Part shown: positions 33,152 to 42,349 of the stretch, piece by piece | Layout of the letters: each line of letters opens with the position of its first letter | Position numbering within the stretch: position 1 is the first letter of the stretch | Source of the DNA: Metabacillus sp. B2-18 | GTDB taxonomy: Bacteria > Bacillota > Bacilli > Bacillales > Bacillaceae | Reading direction: 5' to 3' | NCBI RefSeq assembly: GCF_021117275.1 | Contig: NZ_CP088245.1 | Coordinates: 2,889,501 to 2,953,500, forward strand | Length of the DNA stretch: 64,000 nucleotides | Notes under the pieces: model-generated | What the model was told of the DNA's origin: nothing | The model's database searches: none | What the model saw: only the letters and a program-made list of their open reading frames with translations | Translations under genes and position numbers: made by a program

Positions 33152-34048
33152 TTAAGTTTGTAAATGAGCAAACACATCTACAATATCAGGATGATAAAAA
33201 CTACCTTTGTTTTTCTTTAATTCATGAACAGCCTCTTCCTTTGTTCTAGCTTTTTGATAGGGACGATTACTAGTAATGGCATCATATGCATCAACCACTG
33301 ATATAATTGAAGCTTTAATATCAATCTCGTCCTTTGATAATCCATATGGATAACCTCTTCCATCGTATCGCTCATGATGCTGTTCAACAATTTTTCCGGC
33401 ATTTACTAATAACGGCAATTTTGTTTCTTCCAAAACCATACGTCCATAAATAGTATGCTTCTTCATGATATCCCACTCATCGGTAGTTAATTTCCCTGGT
33501 TTTTGTAGAATGTTTAATGGAATTATTATTTTTCCAACATCATGAAAAAAAGAAGCCATGTTTAGTTGTAATAAGTCATTTGAATTTAAGCCTATTTCTT
33601 CTCCAACCTGCATAGCAAGGTTTGCAATTCTTGCACAATGATCCCCTGTATACCCATCTTTCTCTTCTATAGAAACAGCAAGCTTAACCAATTGTCTTGA
33701 TACATTACTATAGCGATGAAAAATAGGCTGTGAAGTAACATAGATAAATTCTGTAGGACCAATTGATTGGAAAACATAATGTTCAGTTATTGGTAATCTG
33801 TAAAAAGAATCGCCGGTTTTATAAGCCTTAAAACTACCATCTTCCATTTGAAGCTTCAGCTGACCATTTACGATAAATAAATACTCAAGTGCAGACCAGC
33901 CCGCTTCAGGCTCAAGTGCCCATCTAGTATCAGGTTCAAGCTGATGGTGAATAATTTCCGTTTGATCACCCGACGCAATAAGAGAAATGGTTAAACCCTT
34001 CATCTTTACTGACTCGATAAAATCAGTTTTATTTGCAAAGCAAGTCAT
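33152..34048 (-). CDS. Cupin-HD-GYP fusion protein, putative c-di-GMP phosphodiesterase or related hydrolase
   Basis: 298 residues. Residues 1-110 form a cupin-like beta barrel (ALEPEAGWSALEYLFIVNGQLKLQME...). Residues 120-298 are an HD-GYP domain with HCARI, the metal pair FHDVGKI, HHERYDGRGYPYGL and VDAYDAITSNRPY. All metal ligands and the GYP signature are present, so hydrolysis of c-di-GMP or a similar nucleotide is plausible. GGTGAGG lies before the ATG. The N-terminal cupin may sense a small ligand. Confidence 0.88.
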   Translation of the reverse strand: MTCFANKTDFIESVKMKGLTISLIASGDQTEIIHHQLEPDTRWALEPEAGWSALEYLFIVNGQLKLQMEDGSFKAYKTGDSFYRLPITEHYVFQSIGPTEFIYVTSQPIFHRYSNVSRQLVKLAVSIEEKDGYTGDHCARIANLAMQVGEEIGLNSNDLLQLNMASFFHDVGKIIIPLNILQKPGKLTTDEWDIMKKHTIYGRMVLEETKLPLLVNAGKIVEQHHERYDGRGYPYGLSKDEIDIKASIISVVDAYDAITSNRPYQKARTKEEAVHELKKNKGSFYHPDIVDVFAHLQT

Positions 34049-34205
34049 AGAATCCTCACCTTATAATTAATTTAACTAAACTATTATAATGAATAATTTT
34101 GAAATAAAATAGATGGTTTTTATAAAATGAAGATAGTACCAATTTAGGAAGTAAAAATCCAAAGCTTAAGAAGAATTGTTCGATAACGGTTTCACCAGCA
34201 AACGA

Positions 34206-34240
34206 AAAAGAAGCAAGGAATCTTCTGTCCCCTGCTTCTT
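34206..34240 (-). terminator. Intrinsic terminator after cyclophilin gene
   Basis: AAGAAGCA / TGCTTCTT stem, with TTTTTC following on the minus strand. Confidence 0.75.
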
Positions 34241-34244
34241 ATAC

Positions 34245-34886
34245 CTATTCTATTTTCTCCGGCTCAGGATAATCAACGCCAAATGTTTCAAGTGTAATTT
34301 GTTTTATTTTTTGATCTTCCACAGGCTTGTCCTGATTATCCCTTTCAACATTTACGATCTTATCGACTGCGTCCATTCCTTCTGTTACTTTACCAAATGC
34401 GGCATAATCACCATCTAGATGTGTAGCCTCAGCAACCATAATAAAAAATTGAGATCCTGCAGAATCAGGGTCTTGAGATCTCGCCATTGAAAGCACACCT
34501 CTTTCATGGTTTACCTCATTCTCAACTCCATTCGATTCAAACTCTCCTTTAATTCCATACCCAGGTCCACCAGTCCCTCGACCTTCAGGATCTCCTCCTT
34601 GAATCATAAAGCCTGGTATCACTCGATGGAAGATAAGGCCATCATAAAAACCTGATTCAGCAAGAGAAATAAAATTATTCACCGTATTTGGAGCGATATT
34701 TGGATATAACTCAACTTTAATCGTATCGTTATTCTCCATTGTAATTGTAGCAATCGGATTGTCTTCAATTTTTTGCACTGGTTGTGTAGTTTCTTCCTGT
34801 TCAGGTTGACTTTGTTCATTTGTACCACAGCCACCTATAATAAGCATGACTAAGAAAATAATACTTAATAAACTCTTGGATTTCAT
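34245..34886 (-). CDS. Peptidyl-prolyl cis-trans isomerase, cyclophilin-type lipoprotein
   Basis: 213 residues with a lipoprotein signal (LLSIIFLVMLIIGGC) and a short Glu/Gln-rich linker. A compact bacterial cyclophilin domain follows: FISLAESGFYDGLIFHRVIPGFMIQGGDPEGRGTGGPGYGIKGE with the catalytic Arg in FHRV, and GSQFFI. It is anchored outside the membrane and would assist folding of exported proteins. GAAAGGAG precedes the ATG. It is monocistronic. Confidence 0.93.
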   Translation of the reverse strand: MKSKSLLSIIFLVMLIIGGCGTNEQSQPEQEETTQPVQKIEDNPIATITMENNDTIKVELYPNIAPNTVNNFISLAESGFYDGLIFHRVIPGFMIQGGDPEGRGTGGPGYGIKGEFESNGVENEVNHERGVLSMARSQDPDSAGSQFFIMVAEATHLDGDYAAFGKVTEGMDAVDKIVNVERDNQDKPVEDQKIKQITLETFGVDYPEPEKIE

Positions 34887-34997
34887 GACTTACTCCTTTC
34901 AAACATATATGTACTTTTCTAACCCTCATGACTTTATATCTAGACTTCATCTATGTTACGGTAAAAGTATACAGTAAAAGAATAGGTGGTGTCTAAC

Positions 34998-36911
34998 TTG
35001 GTATATACGGAATTAAAGCATCTTTTGAAAGATTACTACCCATTTACATTGTTAACAGATTTTCAGTTACAAGAAATGACCGATAAAGCAACACAAGCGA
35101 CTTTTGCTCAAAATGAATTTATTTTTCATGAACATGAAAGAGCAGATCATATTGATATCTTTTTTTTAGTATCTGGATTAGCAAAAAATATTTTACATCA
35201 AACAAATGGAAAGCAGTTATCACTTCGATACTATTATCCTGGAGATATTATTGGTTTAATGGTCATGTTCACAAGTGGTGAGTTAGAATTTTCTGTTCAA
35301 GCATTGGAAGATTGTACGGTTTTTAAGCTGAACAAGCGTCATTTCTTTGAGATCATGACACGAAATAATGATTTTTCAAAGGTGATTTGGGAAAGTATTG
35401 GTGAAAGAACAAAGTCCTTATATGATGAAATGAAAAACAAAGCAACTCATGATGATGATGAAAATGTTCACCTATTAAAAACACGTGTAAAAACACTAAT
35501 GAATCAACCTATTCTCATCCAACCTCACCTTACAATGGATAGAGCAGCACAGCTTTTAGATGAGAGAAATGTTACTGGATTAATTGTGAATGATGAACAA
35601 TTAAAAATGAAAGGAATCATTACAAATAAAGAAATATTAAGATATGTATCCCAGCCATCTTCCTCTAATCTCGTTTTAGACTGGATGAACAAGCAGCCTT
35701 ATTATGTTGAAGCTGATGCGTTTGCTTTTGAAGCTCTTTCTTATATAAAAAATAAAGCAAATGAGTTTATTCCAGTTATTCATAATGGGAGTGCAATCGG
35801 AGTATTAACCAGTCGCTCATTCCTTAATCTTGAAAACTCCAGCTACTTAGATCTTACTTATAATGTGAAAAATTCAAGATCAATTGATTCTCTTTTACAG
35901 CAAGGATCTTTAGTAAATTCAACGTTGAAATCCTTTGTTCAAGAGCTTGTTGAAAAGGAGAGTTATGCTTATGAAGTATCTGAAGTAATTACAAATCATA
36001 ATGATAATATCCATAGACAAATTATTAAACTAGCAGAAAATGAGATGAAAGCTGAGGGCTATGGAACTCCGCCAATTAACTATTGTTTTATCATTATGGG
36101 AAGTCAAGCACGACATGAACAAGGATTTCGCACAGACCAAGACAATGGTCTTATTTTAACCAATTATGATCACCTACCTAATCGTGCGAATATTGATGAG
36201 TATTTCAAAAAATTCACTCATAAGATTAATGAATATTTAAGTTTATCAGGTTTTCCTGAATGCACAGGTGGAATTATGGCAAAAGAGTCTAAATGGAGAA
36301 AATCTTTATCAGAATGGAAAAAAGAAATCCAAACATGGAAAGATGAACTTGATGCACAAGAAATTCAAAATTTCACGATGTTTTATGATTTCAGGCCTAT
36401 TTTTGGTGATTTTTCTCTCGCTGAAGAAATAAGAGATTTTCTGACAAACAAAGCTAAAAAATCAAAAACCTTACAACAATTATTAATGAAGGATGCTCTT
36501 CGATTTAAGATTCCTGCACATCCTCTAGGTATTATTAATTTAAAGCAGAAGTATAAGAAAATAAATGTTAAAAAAACCGGTTTAACACAGATTATTTATT
36601 CAACAAGAATTAATGCCATTAAATACGGAATCAATGAAGTGAGTACGGTTAAACGACTTAATGAATTAAAGAAGATTCAAGCTATGCATCCGCGAGATGT
36701 TGAAAATGCAAAAACAGCACTTCACTATTTGCACTATTTTCGATTGCAACAAAACCTTAATCAGCTTGAGAACAACCAACAAGTTTCGAATGAAGTCAAT
36801 GTGAATGAGCTTTCAAAAGAGGATCGAATAAAACTTAAGGAAGCACTGCAGGTTGCTCATCGCATGCAGCAAGTAACCAAGATTAGCTTTAATCGAAATC
36901 GGGTGGTGTAA
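34998..36911 (+). CDS. cNMP-binding/CBS/DUF294 nucleotidyltransferase-like protein
   Basis: About 637 residues. Domains in order are a cyclic-nucleotide-binding-like domain (about 15-130), two CBS repeats (about 160-280), a DUF294 nucleotidyltransferase core (about 330-470) with GSQARHEQGFRTDQDNGLI carrying the metal-binding acids, and a DUF294 C-terminal helical domain. In-frame GTG codons lie at 34986 and 34989, inside the GGTGGTG ribosome site, so the TTG at 34998 is preferred. It is followed six bases later by an exonuclease gene, a pairing seen in several phyla. Likely a signalling or nucleotide-processing enzyme. Confidence 0.88.
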   Translation: MVYTELKHLLKDYYPFTLLTDFQLQEMTDKATQATFAQNEFIFHEHERADHIDIFFLVSGLAKNILHQTNGKQLSLRYYYPGDIIGLMVMFTSGELEFSVQALEDCTVFKLNKRHFFEIMTRNNDFSKVIWESIGERTKSLYDEMKNKATHDDDENVHLLKTRVKTLMNQPILIQPHLTMDRAAQLLDERNVTGLIVNDEQLKMKGIITNKEILRYVSQPSSSNLVLDWMNKQPYYVEADAFAFEALSYIKNKANEFIPVIHNGSAIGVLTSRSFLNLENSSYLDLTYNVKNSRSIDSLLQQGSLVNSTLKSFVQELVEKESYAYEVSEVITNHNDNIHRQIIKLAENEMKAEGYGTPPINYCFIIMGSQARHEQGFRTDQDNGLILTNYDHLPNRANIDEYFKKFTHKINEYLSLSGFPECTGGIMAKESKWRKSLSEWKKEIQTWKDELDAQEIQNFTMFYDFRPIFGDFSLAEEIRDFLTNKAKKSKTLQQLLMKDALRFKIPAHPLGIINLKQKYKKINVKKTGLTQIIYSTRINAIKYGINEVSTVKRLNELKKIQAMHPRDVENAKTALHYLHYFRLQQNLNQLENNQQVSNEVNVNELSKEDRIKLKEALQVAHRMQQVTKISFNRNRVV

Positions 36912-36917
36912 AACAGA

Positions 36918-37667
36918 TTGCCAGATGATATAAAAATATTAAAATATATATTTTGGGATCAATTATTTTTTAAACATCGCATGAACAAAATGATCCAGCT
37001 TCCAGAATACGATTATGCCGTTACTTCAATTGAACGCTTTGTAGAAAGTCAAAAAGGATTAATGAAAGAAGATTTACGCTCCTGTACATTTACAATTTTT
37101 GATTTAGAAACAACTGGTTTTTTCCCAAACATGGGTGATGAAATCATTTCTATCGGTGCGATCAAAGTCAAAAATTTTGAAATCCTGTATGATGAGGCGT
37201 TTTATACAATTATGAAACCAATCAACAAAATTCCGAAAACAGTGGAAGAACTAACAGGATTATCAGGAGAAATATTAGCTAAGGCTCAATCTTTTCCAGT
37301 TGGGATACGTAAATTTCTCGACTACTGTGAAGGAAGTATTTTGGTTGCCCACCCTGCTACATTTGATATCGAGTTTATGAAAACCGTTCTTAATCAATGG
37401 AATTTCCCAAACTTTTCAGTTGATTTTCTGGATTCCCATTTGATTGCAAATGACTTATATACAGGAGAAAGAAATTATTTAGATAATCTTGTAGAACGAT
37501 TTAAAATATCCGAACGAGAACGTCATCATGCATTAAATGATGCTGTCATGACTGCAAATGTTTTTATCAAACTTCTACAGCAGTATGATCGGTCATTTAT
37601 AAAAAATCCTAAACAACTATTAGATACAATCGAAGAAAACAGGATAATTAATGATGGTTTATCTTAA
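36918..37667 (+). CDS. DnaQ-like 3'-5' exonuclease
   Basis: 249 residues. The exonuclease core has ExoI FTIFDLETTGFFPNMGDEIISIG, ExoII AHPATFDIEFM and ExoIII HHALNDAVMTANVF, which supply the DEDDh residues. The N-terminal 50 residues are extra. TTG start, seven bases after the upstream stop. The operon with the DUF294 protein suggests a joint role; the substrate is unknown. Confidence 0.9.
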   Translation: MPDDIKILKYIFWDQLFFKHRMNKMIQLPEYDYAVTSIERFVESQKGLMKEDLRSCTFTIFDLETTGFFPNMGDEIISIGAIKVKNFEILYDEAFYTIMKPINKIPKTVEELTGLSGEILAKAQSFPVGIRKFLDYCEGSILVAHPATFDIEFMKTVLNQWNFPNFSVDFLDSHLIANDLYTGERNYLDNLVERFKISERERHHALNDAVMTANVFIKLLQQYDRSFIKNPKQLLDTIEENRIINDGLS

Positions 37668-37679
37668 AGATGGCAACTA

Positions 37680-37710
37680 AAAAAGGTGTGACAAATTGTC
37701 ACACCTTTTT
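37680..37710. terminator. Bidirectional terminator
   Basis: AAAAAGGTGTGAC / GTCACACCTTTTT with a 5-base loop between convergent genes. Confidence 0.9.
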
Positions 37711-37712
37711 GT

Positions 37713-37967
37713 TTATATTTTTTTGAAAATAGCAGCTTGAGACGTTATTTCTCCTGCTTGATAATTTGTAATATGAGAGAATTTGTACACGCATCCGAAT
37801 CCATCAATATCGAATAATGTCATTTCCATAAAATCTTGTGGAAGTTCGTGTAAATGCTTCAAAAGAATTTCATTTTCTGTGTTGAAATGTAAATCCCCCT
37901 CCTGTAAGTAATGGACGAAAGGATTTGTTTCTAGACGTTTTTCTAATGGAATGTTATAAAAATTCAT
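37713..37967 (-). CDS. Hypothetical protein, 84 residues
   Basis: Soluble, no signal peptide, with AGGTGAGG upstream of the ATG and a terminator after the stop. It contains FVHYLQEGDLHFNTENEILLKHLHELP and a Gly/Phe-rich middle. I do not recognise the family, and its neighbours give no clear function. Confidence 0.65.
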   Translation of the reverse strand: MNFYNIPLEKRLETNPFVHYLQEGDLHFNTENEILLKHLHELPQDFMEMTLFDIDGFGCVYKFSHITNYQAGEITSQAAIFKKI

Positions 37968-38222
37968 TTAAAGCACCTCACCTTTTAGTTTTCTTTGTTT
38001 TCTGTATTTTCTGATTATTTATATAATACAACAAAACTTCTCGTTTGAAAACTATTTTTTAAAAATTTTTATTATTTTTCTTGTCATATTATGACTATAG
38101 TAAAATCTTTATTTCCTACACTTTTATCTTGATCACATCCAGTTCCCTTTTCTCAAGTATACTAAACAAATGATACCAATTACCAAAGGGAATATTCGTG
38201 ATAAAATGTGATGGAGGATGTG

Positions 38223-39221
38223 ATGATTTTGAAGAAATTTAGAGGATTTTTTATTATATTACTATTATCATTGCCTATTCTTGCTAGTTTTACTACAGGC
38301 AGTACGGTTGGAGCCTATTCATCCTTTTTATCTCCAGAAGGTATTCATTTTGTTAGTTATTCCCGAGAATGGGACGAACATAAATTAGTAGAATTATATG
38401 AAGAACTTAAACAGAATAAGTACGGAGAAGAAATAAATAGGCTTCAAGAAATCAGGGTCGAAGCAGGAAGGCATTCCTCAGGAGATACAAAGGGCAGCTA
38501 CCATGCGATATTAAAGACGATTATACTTTATCAAGGTGACAAGTATCTTGAACCTGCTGATTATCGCGAAACATTGTCACACGAATATGGCCATCATTTT
38601 GCTTATTATTATTTTCCTTCCCATCACCTCCCTTTTTCTAGATGGCAAAAGTTAAGAGGCATAAACGTTGGCCAGCTTCAATGGGATGCGTTTTGGAATT
38701 ATGAAGAAAAAAATCATTCTTTCTATCCGCAAGAAATTATTGCAGATGATTATGTACTTTTATATGGTGCAACAAATCATGTTAGTCCAAATGATGTTTA
38801 TAGTAATGAAGCTTTTTATCTGCGTACTCAGCATGAAAACCAACAACTTCCGAACGTGTTAGAAAATAAAGAACTTCTTGCTTACTTAGAAGAAGAAAGC
38901 GGAGTAGCTATTGATAAAAACCGTCTTATCCAAACCCCTTCCTTTACAATTATTGAAGATGACAAAATAAGCTTTTCTGTCACTGAAAAGTCTAATATTG
39001 CTTATAGATTAAATATTGAGCTTTTTAGTCCTTCTAACGAACAACAAACGCTAGAGCTCTATACAATTACAGATGATGAAGACAACGAGATCAATTTCTC
39101 TTTAAATGATGTTGGCTACGGTCACTTTTCAGATTATGAATCTGCCATAATATCAATTGATGTTGTCGATTTAACAACATCGATTGGATTTGAGACAAAG
39201 GAAACAACATTGAACTTTTAA
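38223..39221 (+). CDS. Secreted zinc metallopeptidase-like protein (HEXXH)
   Basis: 332 residues from the ATG at 38223 (GGAGG upstream). A signal peptide (FRGFFIILLLSLPILASF) is followed by a catalytic region with HEYGHHFAYYYF (two zinc His and the Glu) and, 60 residues later, YPQEIIADDYVLLYG, whose Glu is the probable third ligand, as in gluzincins. The C-terminal 100 residues look like a beta domain. The substrate is unknown. It stands alone, with a terminator at 39335-39363. Confidence 0.8.
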   Translation: MILKKFRGFFIILLLSLPILASFTTGSTVGAYSSFLSPEGIHFVSYSREWDEHKLVELYEELKQNKYGEEINRLQEIRVEAGRHSSGDTKGSYHAILKTIILYQGDKYLEPADYRETLSHEYGHHFAYYYFPSHHLPFSRWQKLRGINVGQLQWDAFWNYEEKNHSFYPQEIIADDYVLLYGATNHVSPNDVYSNEAFYLRTQHENQQLPNVLENKELLAYLEEESGVAIDKNRLIQTPSFTIIEDDKISFSVTEKSNIAYRLNIELFSPSNEQQTLELYTITDDEDNEINFSLNDVGYGHFSDYESAIISIDVVDLTTSIGFETKETTLNF

Positions 39222-39334
39222 TATTAAAGAGAAAATGACAGATAATAAAGGGATAATAACGAGTTCCGTCTTTTATCCCAATTAATTAAATATGGTCTTA
39301 TCACAGGCAGAATGTAGTGTTTTCTAAATTGAAT

Positions 39335-39363
39335 AATGGTCCAGATTCATGAACTGGACCATT
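39335..39363 (+). terminator. Terminator after secreted metallopeptidase gene
   Basis: AATGGTCCAG / CTGGACCATT stem followed by ATTCTTAT. Confidence 0.75.
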
Positions 39364-39398
39364 ATTCTTATGTAAACAAAATTGTAATAAATTCACTT

Positions 39399-39719
39399 GT
39401 GTATCGTTTTCTAGTGAAAATGTGAAATATGCATTCGCAAACCAGAAATGTGTATGCTTTTGCATAGGTAGACAGCTTTAAACCATTCGCATAATCCAAT
39501 AAATGTATAAAATGATATTAAAAGTGGTCGTAATTGTAATTTTCATCCATTTACGTATCGTTTTCTAGTGAAAATGTACAAAATACATTCACAAACCATA
39601 AATGTGTATGCTTTTACATAGGTGGACAGCTTTAAACTATTCTTAAAATCCAATAAATGGTAAATGGGATATCGGCAGTGGCCCTAATTGTTTTTTTCAT
39701 TGTGTATCGTTTTCTAGTA
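39399..39719 (+). repeat. Imperfect tandem repeat, about 150-base unit
   Basis: GTATCGTTTTCTAGTG begins at 39401 and 39555, and a partial copy at 39704 (GTATCGTTTTCTAGTA). Within each long unit GTGTATGCTTTTRCATAGGTRGACAGCTTTAAAC and AATCCAATAAATG recur in order. The spacing is 154 then 149 bases, so roughly two full units and a stub. Confidence 0.85.
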
Positions 39720-39730
39720 ATAAGCTAAAA

Positions 39731-39763
39731 TGACCATCAAAACAGTGTTCAATTTGATGGTCA
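39731..39763 (-). terminator. Terminator after CadA-like gene
   Basis: TGACCATCAAA / TTTGATGGTCA stem, with TTTTAGC after it on the minus strand. Confidence 0.8.
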
Positions 39764-39831
39764 CCTTGAATAATACTTTTAAAGTTTTTGAAAATTAACC
39801 GAACCCTTTAAATACATACACAATCCTTTTC

Positions 39832-41898
39832 CTATTTCCTCTCATATAAAACAGTTAAGCTAATCAATGTGACAAGTATAGTTGCTCCCATATCTGAAAG
39901 GATTGCAATCCATAGTGTTAGTAAGCCAGGAATGGTTAACAATAAGGCAATTAGCTTCAATCCAAGTGCAAGGGTAATATTAAGCTTAATAATGGAATTC
40001 ACTTTCTTCGCTGATTTAATAGCTGAAGGTAATTTTCCAAGATGGTCCTGCATTAATACAATATCAGCTGTTTCAATCGCACTATCTGTTCCTTTTCCCA
40101 TTGCAATTCCTAAGTCTGCTGTTGCAAGTGCTGGTGCATCATTAATTCCATCACCAATCATTGCAACCTTCTTGCCTTGAGATAGCTCTTTTACTTTTTC
40201 AACTTTCTCATCTGGCAACAAGCCAGCGAAATATGAAGTTAATCCAACTTTGGATGCTACTTTCTTTGCGGTGCTTTCATGATCACCAGTTAACATCACT
40301 GTCTTTTGGATTCCTGCTTCATGTAAAGCCTTCATAACGTCCGCACTTTCTTCTCTTATTTCATCTGAGATCCCCATGATTCCAAGTACATTTTCAGAAG
40401 TAGCTAATATAACTAATGTCATGCCAGATTGTTTATATTGTTGTATTTGTGCTTTTATTTCTTCCTCTATTTGCACATCTTTCATATGTGCTTCGTTACC
40501 GAGAAAGTAAGTCACACCATCAATTTTTGCAACAATGCCACTTCCTGAAACTGTTTTTATTTCTTCTGGTTCAATTAAAGTAAATCCTTCAGCTTTTCTG
40601 AGCACTGCTTTTGCAATCGGATGTGATGAGCTTTTTTCAATCGAAGCTGCAATTTGTAAAAACTTCGGATCATATTCTACATAATTCTCAACAAATGGCT
40701 GTCCCTTTGTAAGTGTACCTGTTTTATCAAAGGCCACCGTATGGATTTTACCTAATTGCTCTAAGAATACTCCGCCTTTTACAAGTATTCCATTGCGGGC
40801 ATTTTTTGTAATACCAGACACAATAGCGATTGGTGAAGATAGAACTAAAGCACATGGACAACCTACAATTAATACAGCTAACCCTTGATAAAACCACTCT
40901 CCCCAGCTACCGCCAAAAACCAATGGTGGGATTAGCATAACAATGGCAGAAATGATCATAATTAATGGCGTATAATATTTGGCGAACTTATTTATAAACA
41001 ATTCTGTTGGTGTTTTTGTTTCTTGAGCTTCTTCTACTAAATGAAGAATTTTTGCTAAAGACGATTCTTCATATGCTTTAGTGATTTTTATTTTTAGTAC
41101 ACCTTCATTGTTAATACTTCCACCATAAACCGGTTCATCTTTTTCTTTTTCAACTGGCATGCTCTCACCTGTTATGGCTGCTTCGTTTACAGAGCTTTTT
41201 CCTTCCAAAACTAAACCATCCGAAGGAATTTTTTCACCGGAACGAACTAATACAATTTGATTTGTTTTTAAGGATGAAATCTTGACTATTTTTTCTTGAC
41301 CATTATCAAGTACTGTAGCTTCCTTTGGTGCAATTGCTAGCAGTTTTTCCATTGAATTTCTCGCTTTTTGCATACCCAAGCCCTCTAGGTATTCATTTAA
41401 TCCAAAAAGGATTGCAACTAAGGCGCCTTCTTTCCATTCTCCAATACCTAATGCACCAATTAAGGCAATGGTCATTAACGTTTCAATATTAAATTTTAAT
41501 TTAAATAGATTTTTCAATCCCTTGATAAAGGTTTGATATCCACTTAAAACGGTTGCTGCAAGAAAAAGTCCGATTGCAATATATTCATTAAAAAAGATAT
41601 CGGTTAGAATCCCTGCAATATAGAAAATAGCTGATAAGGATAAAAGGACAATCCAATTTATCCCTGTAGGATGATGATGGTCATGATCATGCTGCTCATG
41701 CTCGTCAGCTTCTATATATGCCCCATCTGAAGATAAAATCCTTTTTACTTTTTCAATGTCAACATTACTTTCTAGTTTAAGCTTACCTGTGTTATAGCTT
41801 AAAGATGCTGTTTGTCCTGACGGCAATTTATTTATTTCTTCCTGTAATTCTCTAGTACAGTTTGCACATGTTAATCCTTTAACTTTATATTCTTCCAT
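39832..41898 (-). CDS. Heavy-metal P1B-type ATPase (CadA/ZntA-like Zn/Cd exporter)
   Basis: 688 residues from the ATG at 41898 (GGAG upstream). The N-terminal metal-binding domain has Cys11/Cys14 in GLTCANC and a His-rich loop (HEQHDHDHHH). Membrane helices include the metal site VGCPCALVLS. Phosphorylation site DKTGTLTKG and TGDHESTAKK, MIGDGINDAPALA hinge motifs are intact. The CPC plus the ArsR partner with a CzrA-like site point to Zn/Cd/Co export. It follows the regulator in one operon. Confidence 0.92.
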   Translation of the reverse strand: MEEYKVKGLTCANCTRELQEEINKLPSGQTASLSYNTGKLKLESNVDIEKVKRILSSDGAYIEADEHEQHDHDHHHPTGINWIVLLSLSAIFYIAGILTDIFFNEYIAIGLFLAATVLSGYQTFIKGLKNLFKLKFNIETLMTIALIGALGIGEWKEGALVAILFGLNEYLEGLGMQKARNSMEKLLAIAPKEATVLDNGQEKIVKISSLKTNQIVLVRSGEKIPSDGLVLEGKSSVNEAAITGESMPVEKEKDEPVYGGSINNEGVLKIKITKAYEESSLAKILHLVEEAQETKTPTELFINKFAKYYTPLIMIISAIVMLIPPLVFGGSWGEWFYQGLAVLIVGCPCALVLSSPIAIVSGITKNARNGILVKGGVFLEQLGKIHTVAFDKTGTLTKGQPFVENYVEYDPKFLQIAASIEKSSSHPIAKAVLRKAEGFTLIEPEEIKTVSGSGIVAKIDGVTYFLGNEAHMKDVQIEEEIKAQIQQYKQSGMTLVILATSENVLGIMGISDEIREESADVMKALHEAGIQKTVMLTGDHESTAKKVASKVGLTSYFAGLLPDEKVEKVKELSQGKKVAMIGDGINDAPALATADLGIAMGKGTDSAIETADIVLMQDHLGKLPSAIKSAKKVNSIIKLNITLALGLKLIALLLTIPGLLTLWIAILSDMGATILVTLISLTVLYERK

Positions 41899-41922
41899 TG
41901 TGCTCAACTCCAACATAAATAC

Positions 41923-42243
41923 TTAATGATGCTGTGCATGGTTAATTGTTTGTTGCAAGACATTCATTACGTGATTATCATCAGGCGAATAATATAATGT
42001 TGTCCCTTCCCTTCTATACTTAACCAAACGTAGATTCTTCAAAAATCTTAATTGATGTGAAACTGTTGACTGAAGCAAAGATAACTTTTCAGCAATTTCA
42101 TTCACTGAGTGTTCACTTTGCGAGAGCAAGTGTAAGATTTTAATTCTGGTTGGATCACCTAATGCTTTAAACGTCTGAGAAACGATAAATAATGTTTCTT
42201 CATCTAATTGCTCTTGCGGTTCCTTTTTACCTGATTCTTCCAT
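41923..42243 (-). CDS. ArsR-family metal sensor repressor (CzrA-like)
   Basis: 106 residues from the ATG at 42243 (AGAGGTG upstream). Winged helix with [18 protein letters not shown] and [18 protein letters not shown]. The C-terminal helix has D-x-H ... H-x2-H ([19 protein letters not shown]), the alpha-5 metal site of CzrA/NmtR-type zinc sensors; the alpha-3 Cys pair of CadC is absent. It would repress itself and the downstream ATPase until zinc binds. Confidence 0.9.
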   Translation of the reverse strand: MEESGKKEPQEQLDEETLFIVSQTFKALGDPTRIKILHLLSQSEHSVNEIAEKLSLLQSTVSHQLRFLKNLRLVKYRREGTTLYYSPDDNHVMNVLQQTINHAQHH

Positions 42244-42277
42244 GATCAACACCTCTTACTCTTTAGTATATATTAAA

Positions 42278-42297
42278 ATATGTATATATGTTCATAT
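42278..42297. promoter_or_regulatory. Probable CzrA-type operator
   Basis: ATATGAACATATATACATAT (minus reading) is an imperfect ATATGAA-type palindrome like ArsR/CzrA operators, about 35 bases before the arsR-like start and overlapping the expected promoter. Confidence 0.6.
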
Positions 42298-42321
42298 TAT
42301 CTAACTAAATAATAAAAAAAT

Positions 42322-42349
42322 AATTGGCTCTTGTCAATCCTAGCCAATT
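42322..42349 (-). terminator. Terminator overlapping the stop of the ZIP gene
   Basis: AATTGGCT / AGCCAATT stem, then ATTTTTTT on the minus strand. Confidence 0.8.

Larger units (their letters stand above)
39222..39831. other. 610-base intergenic region with tandem imperfect repeats and two terminators
   Basis: No ORF with a ribosome site was seen. A terminator follows the metallopeptidase gene (AATGGTCCAG / CTGGACCATT, 39335-39363) and another faces it after the P-type ATPase gene (39731-39763). Between them lie repeats of about 150 bases. Confidence 0.75.

Noticed and set aside
39399..39719. CRISPR-like array
   Set aside because: Units are about 150 bases, imperfect throughout, with no short identical repeats, no unique spacers and no cas genes nearby.
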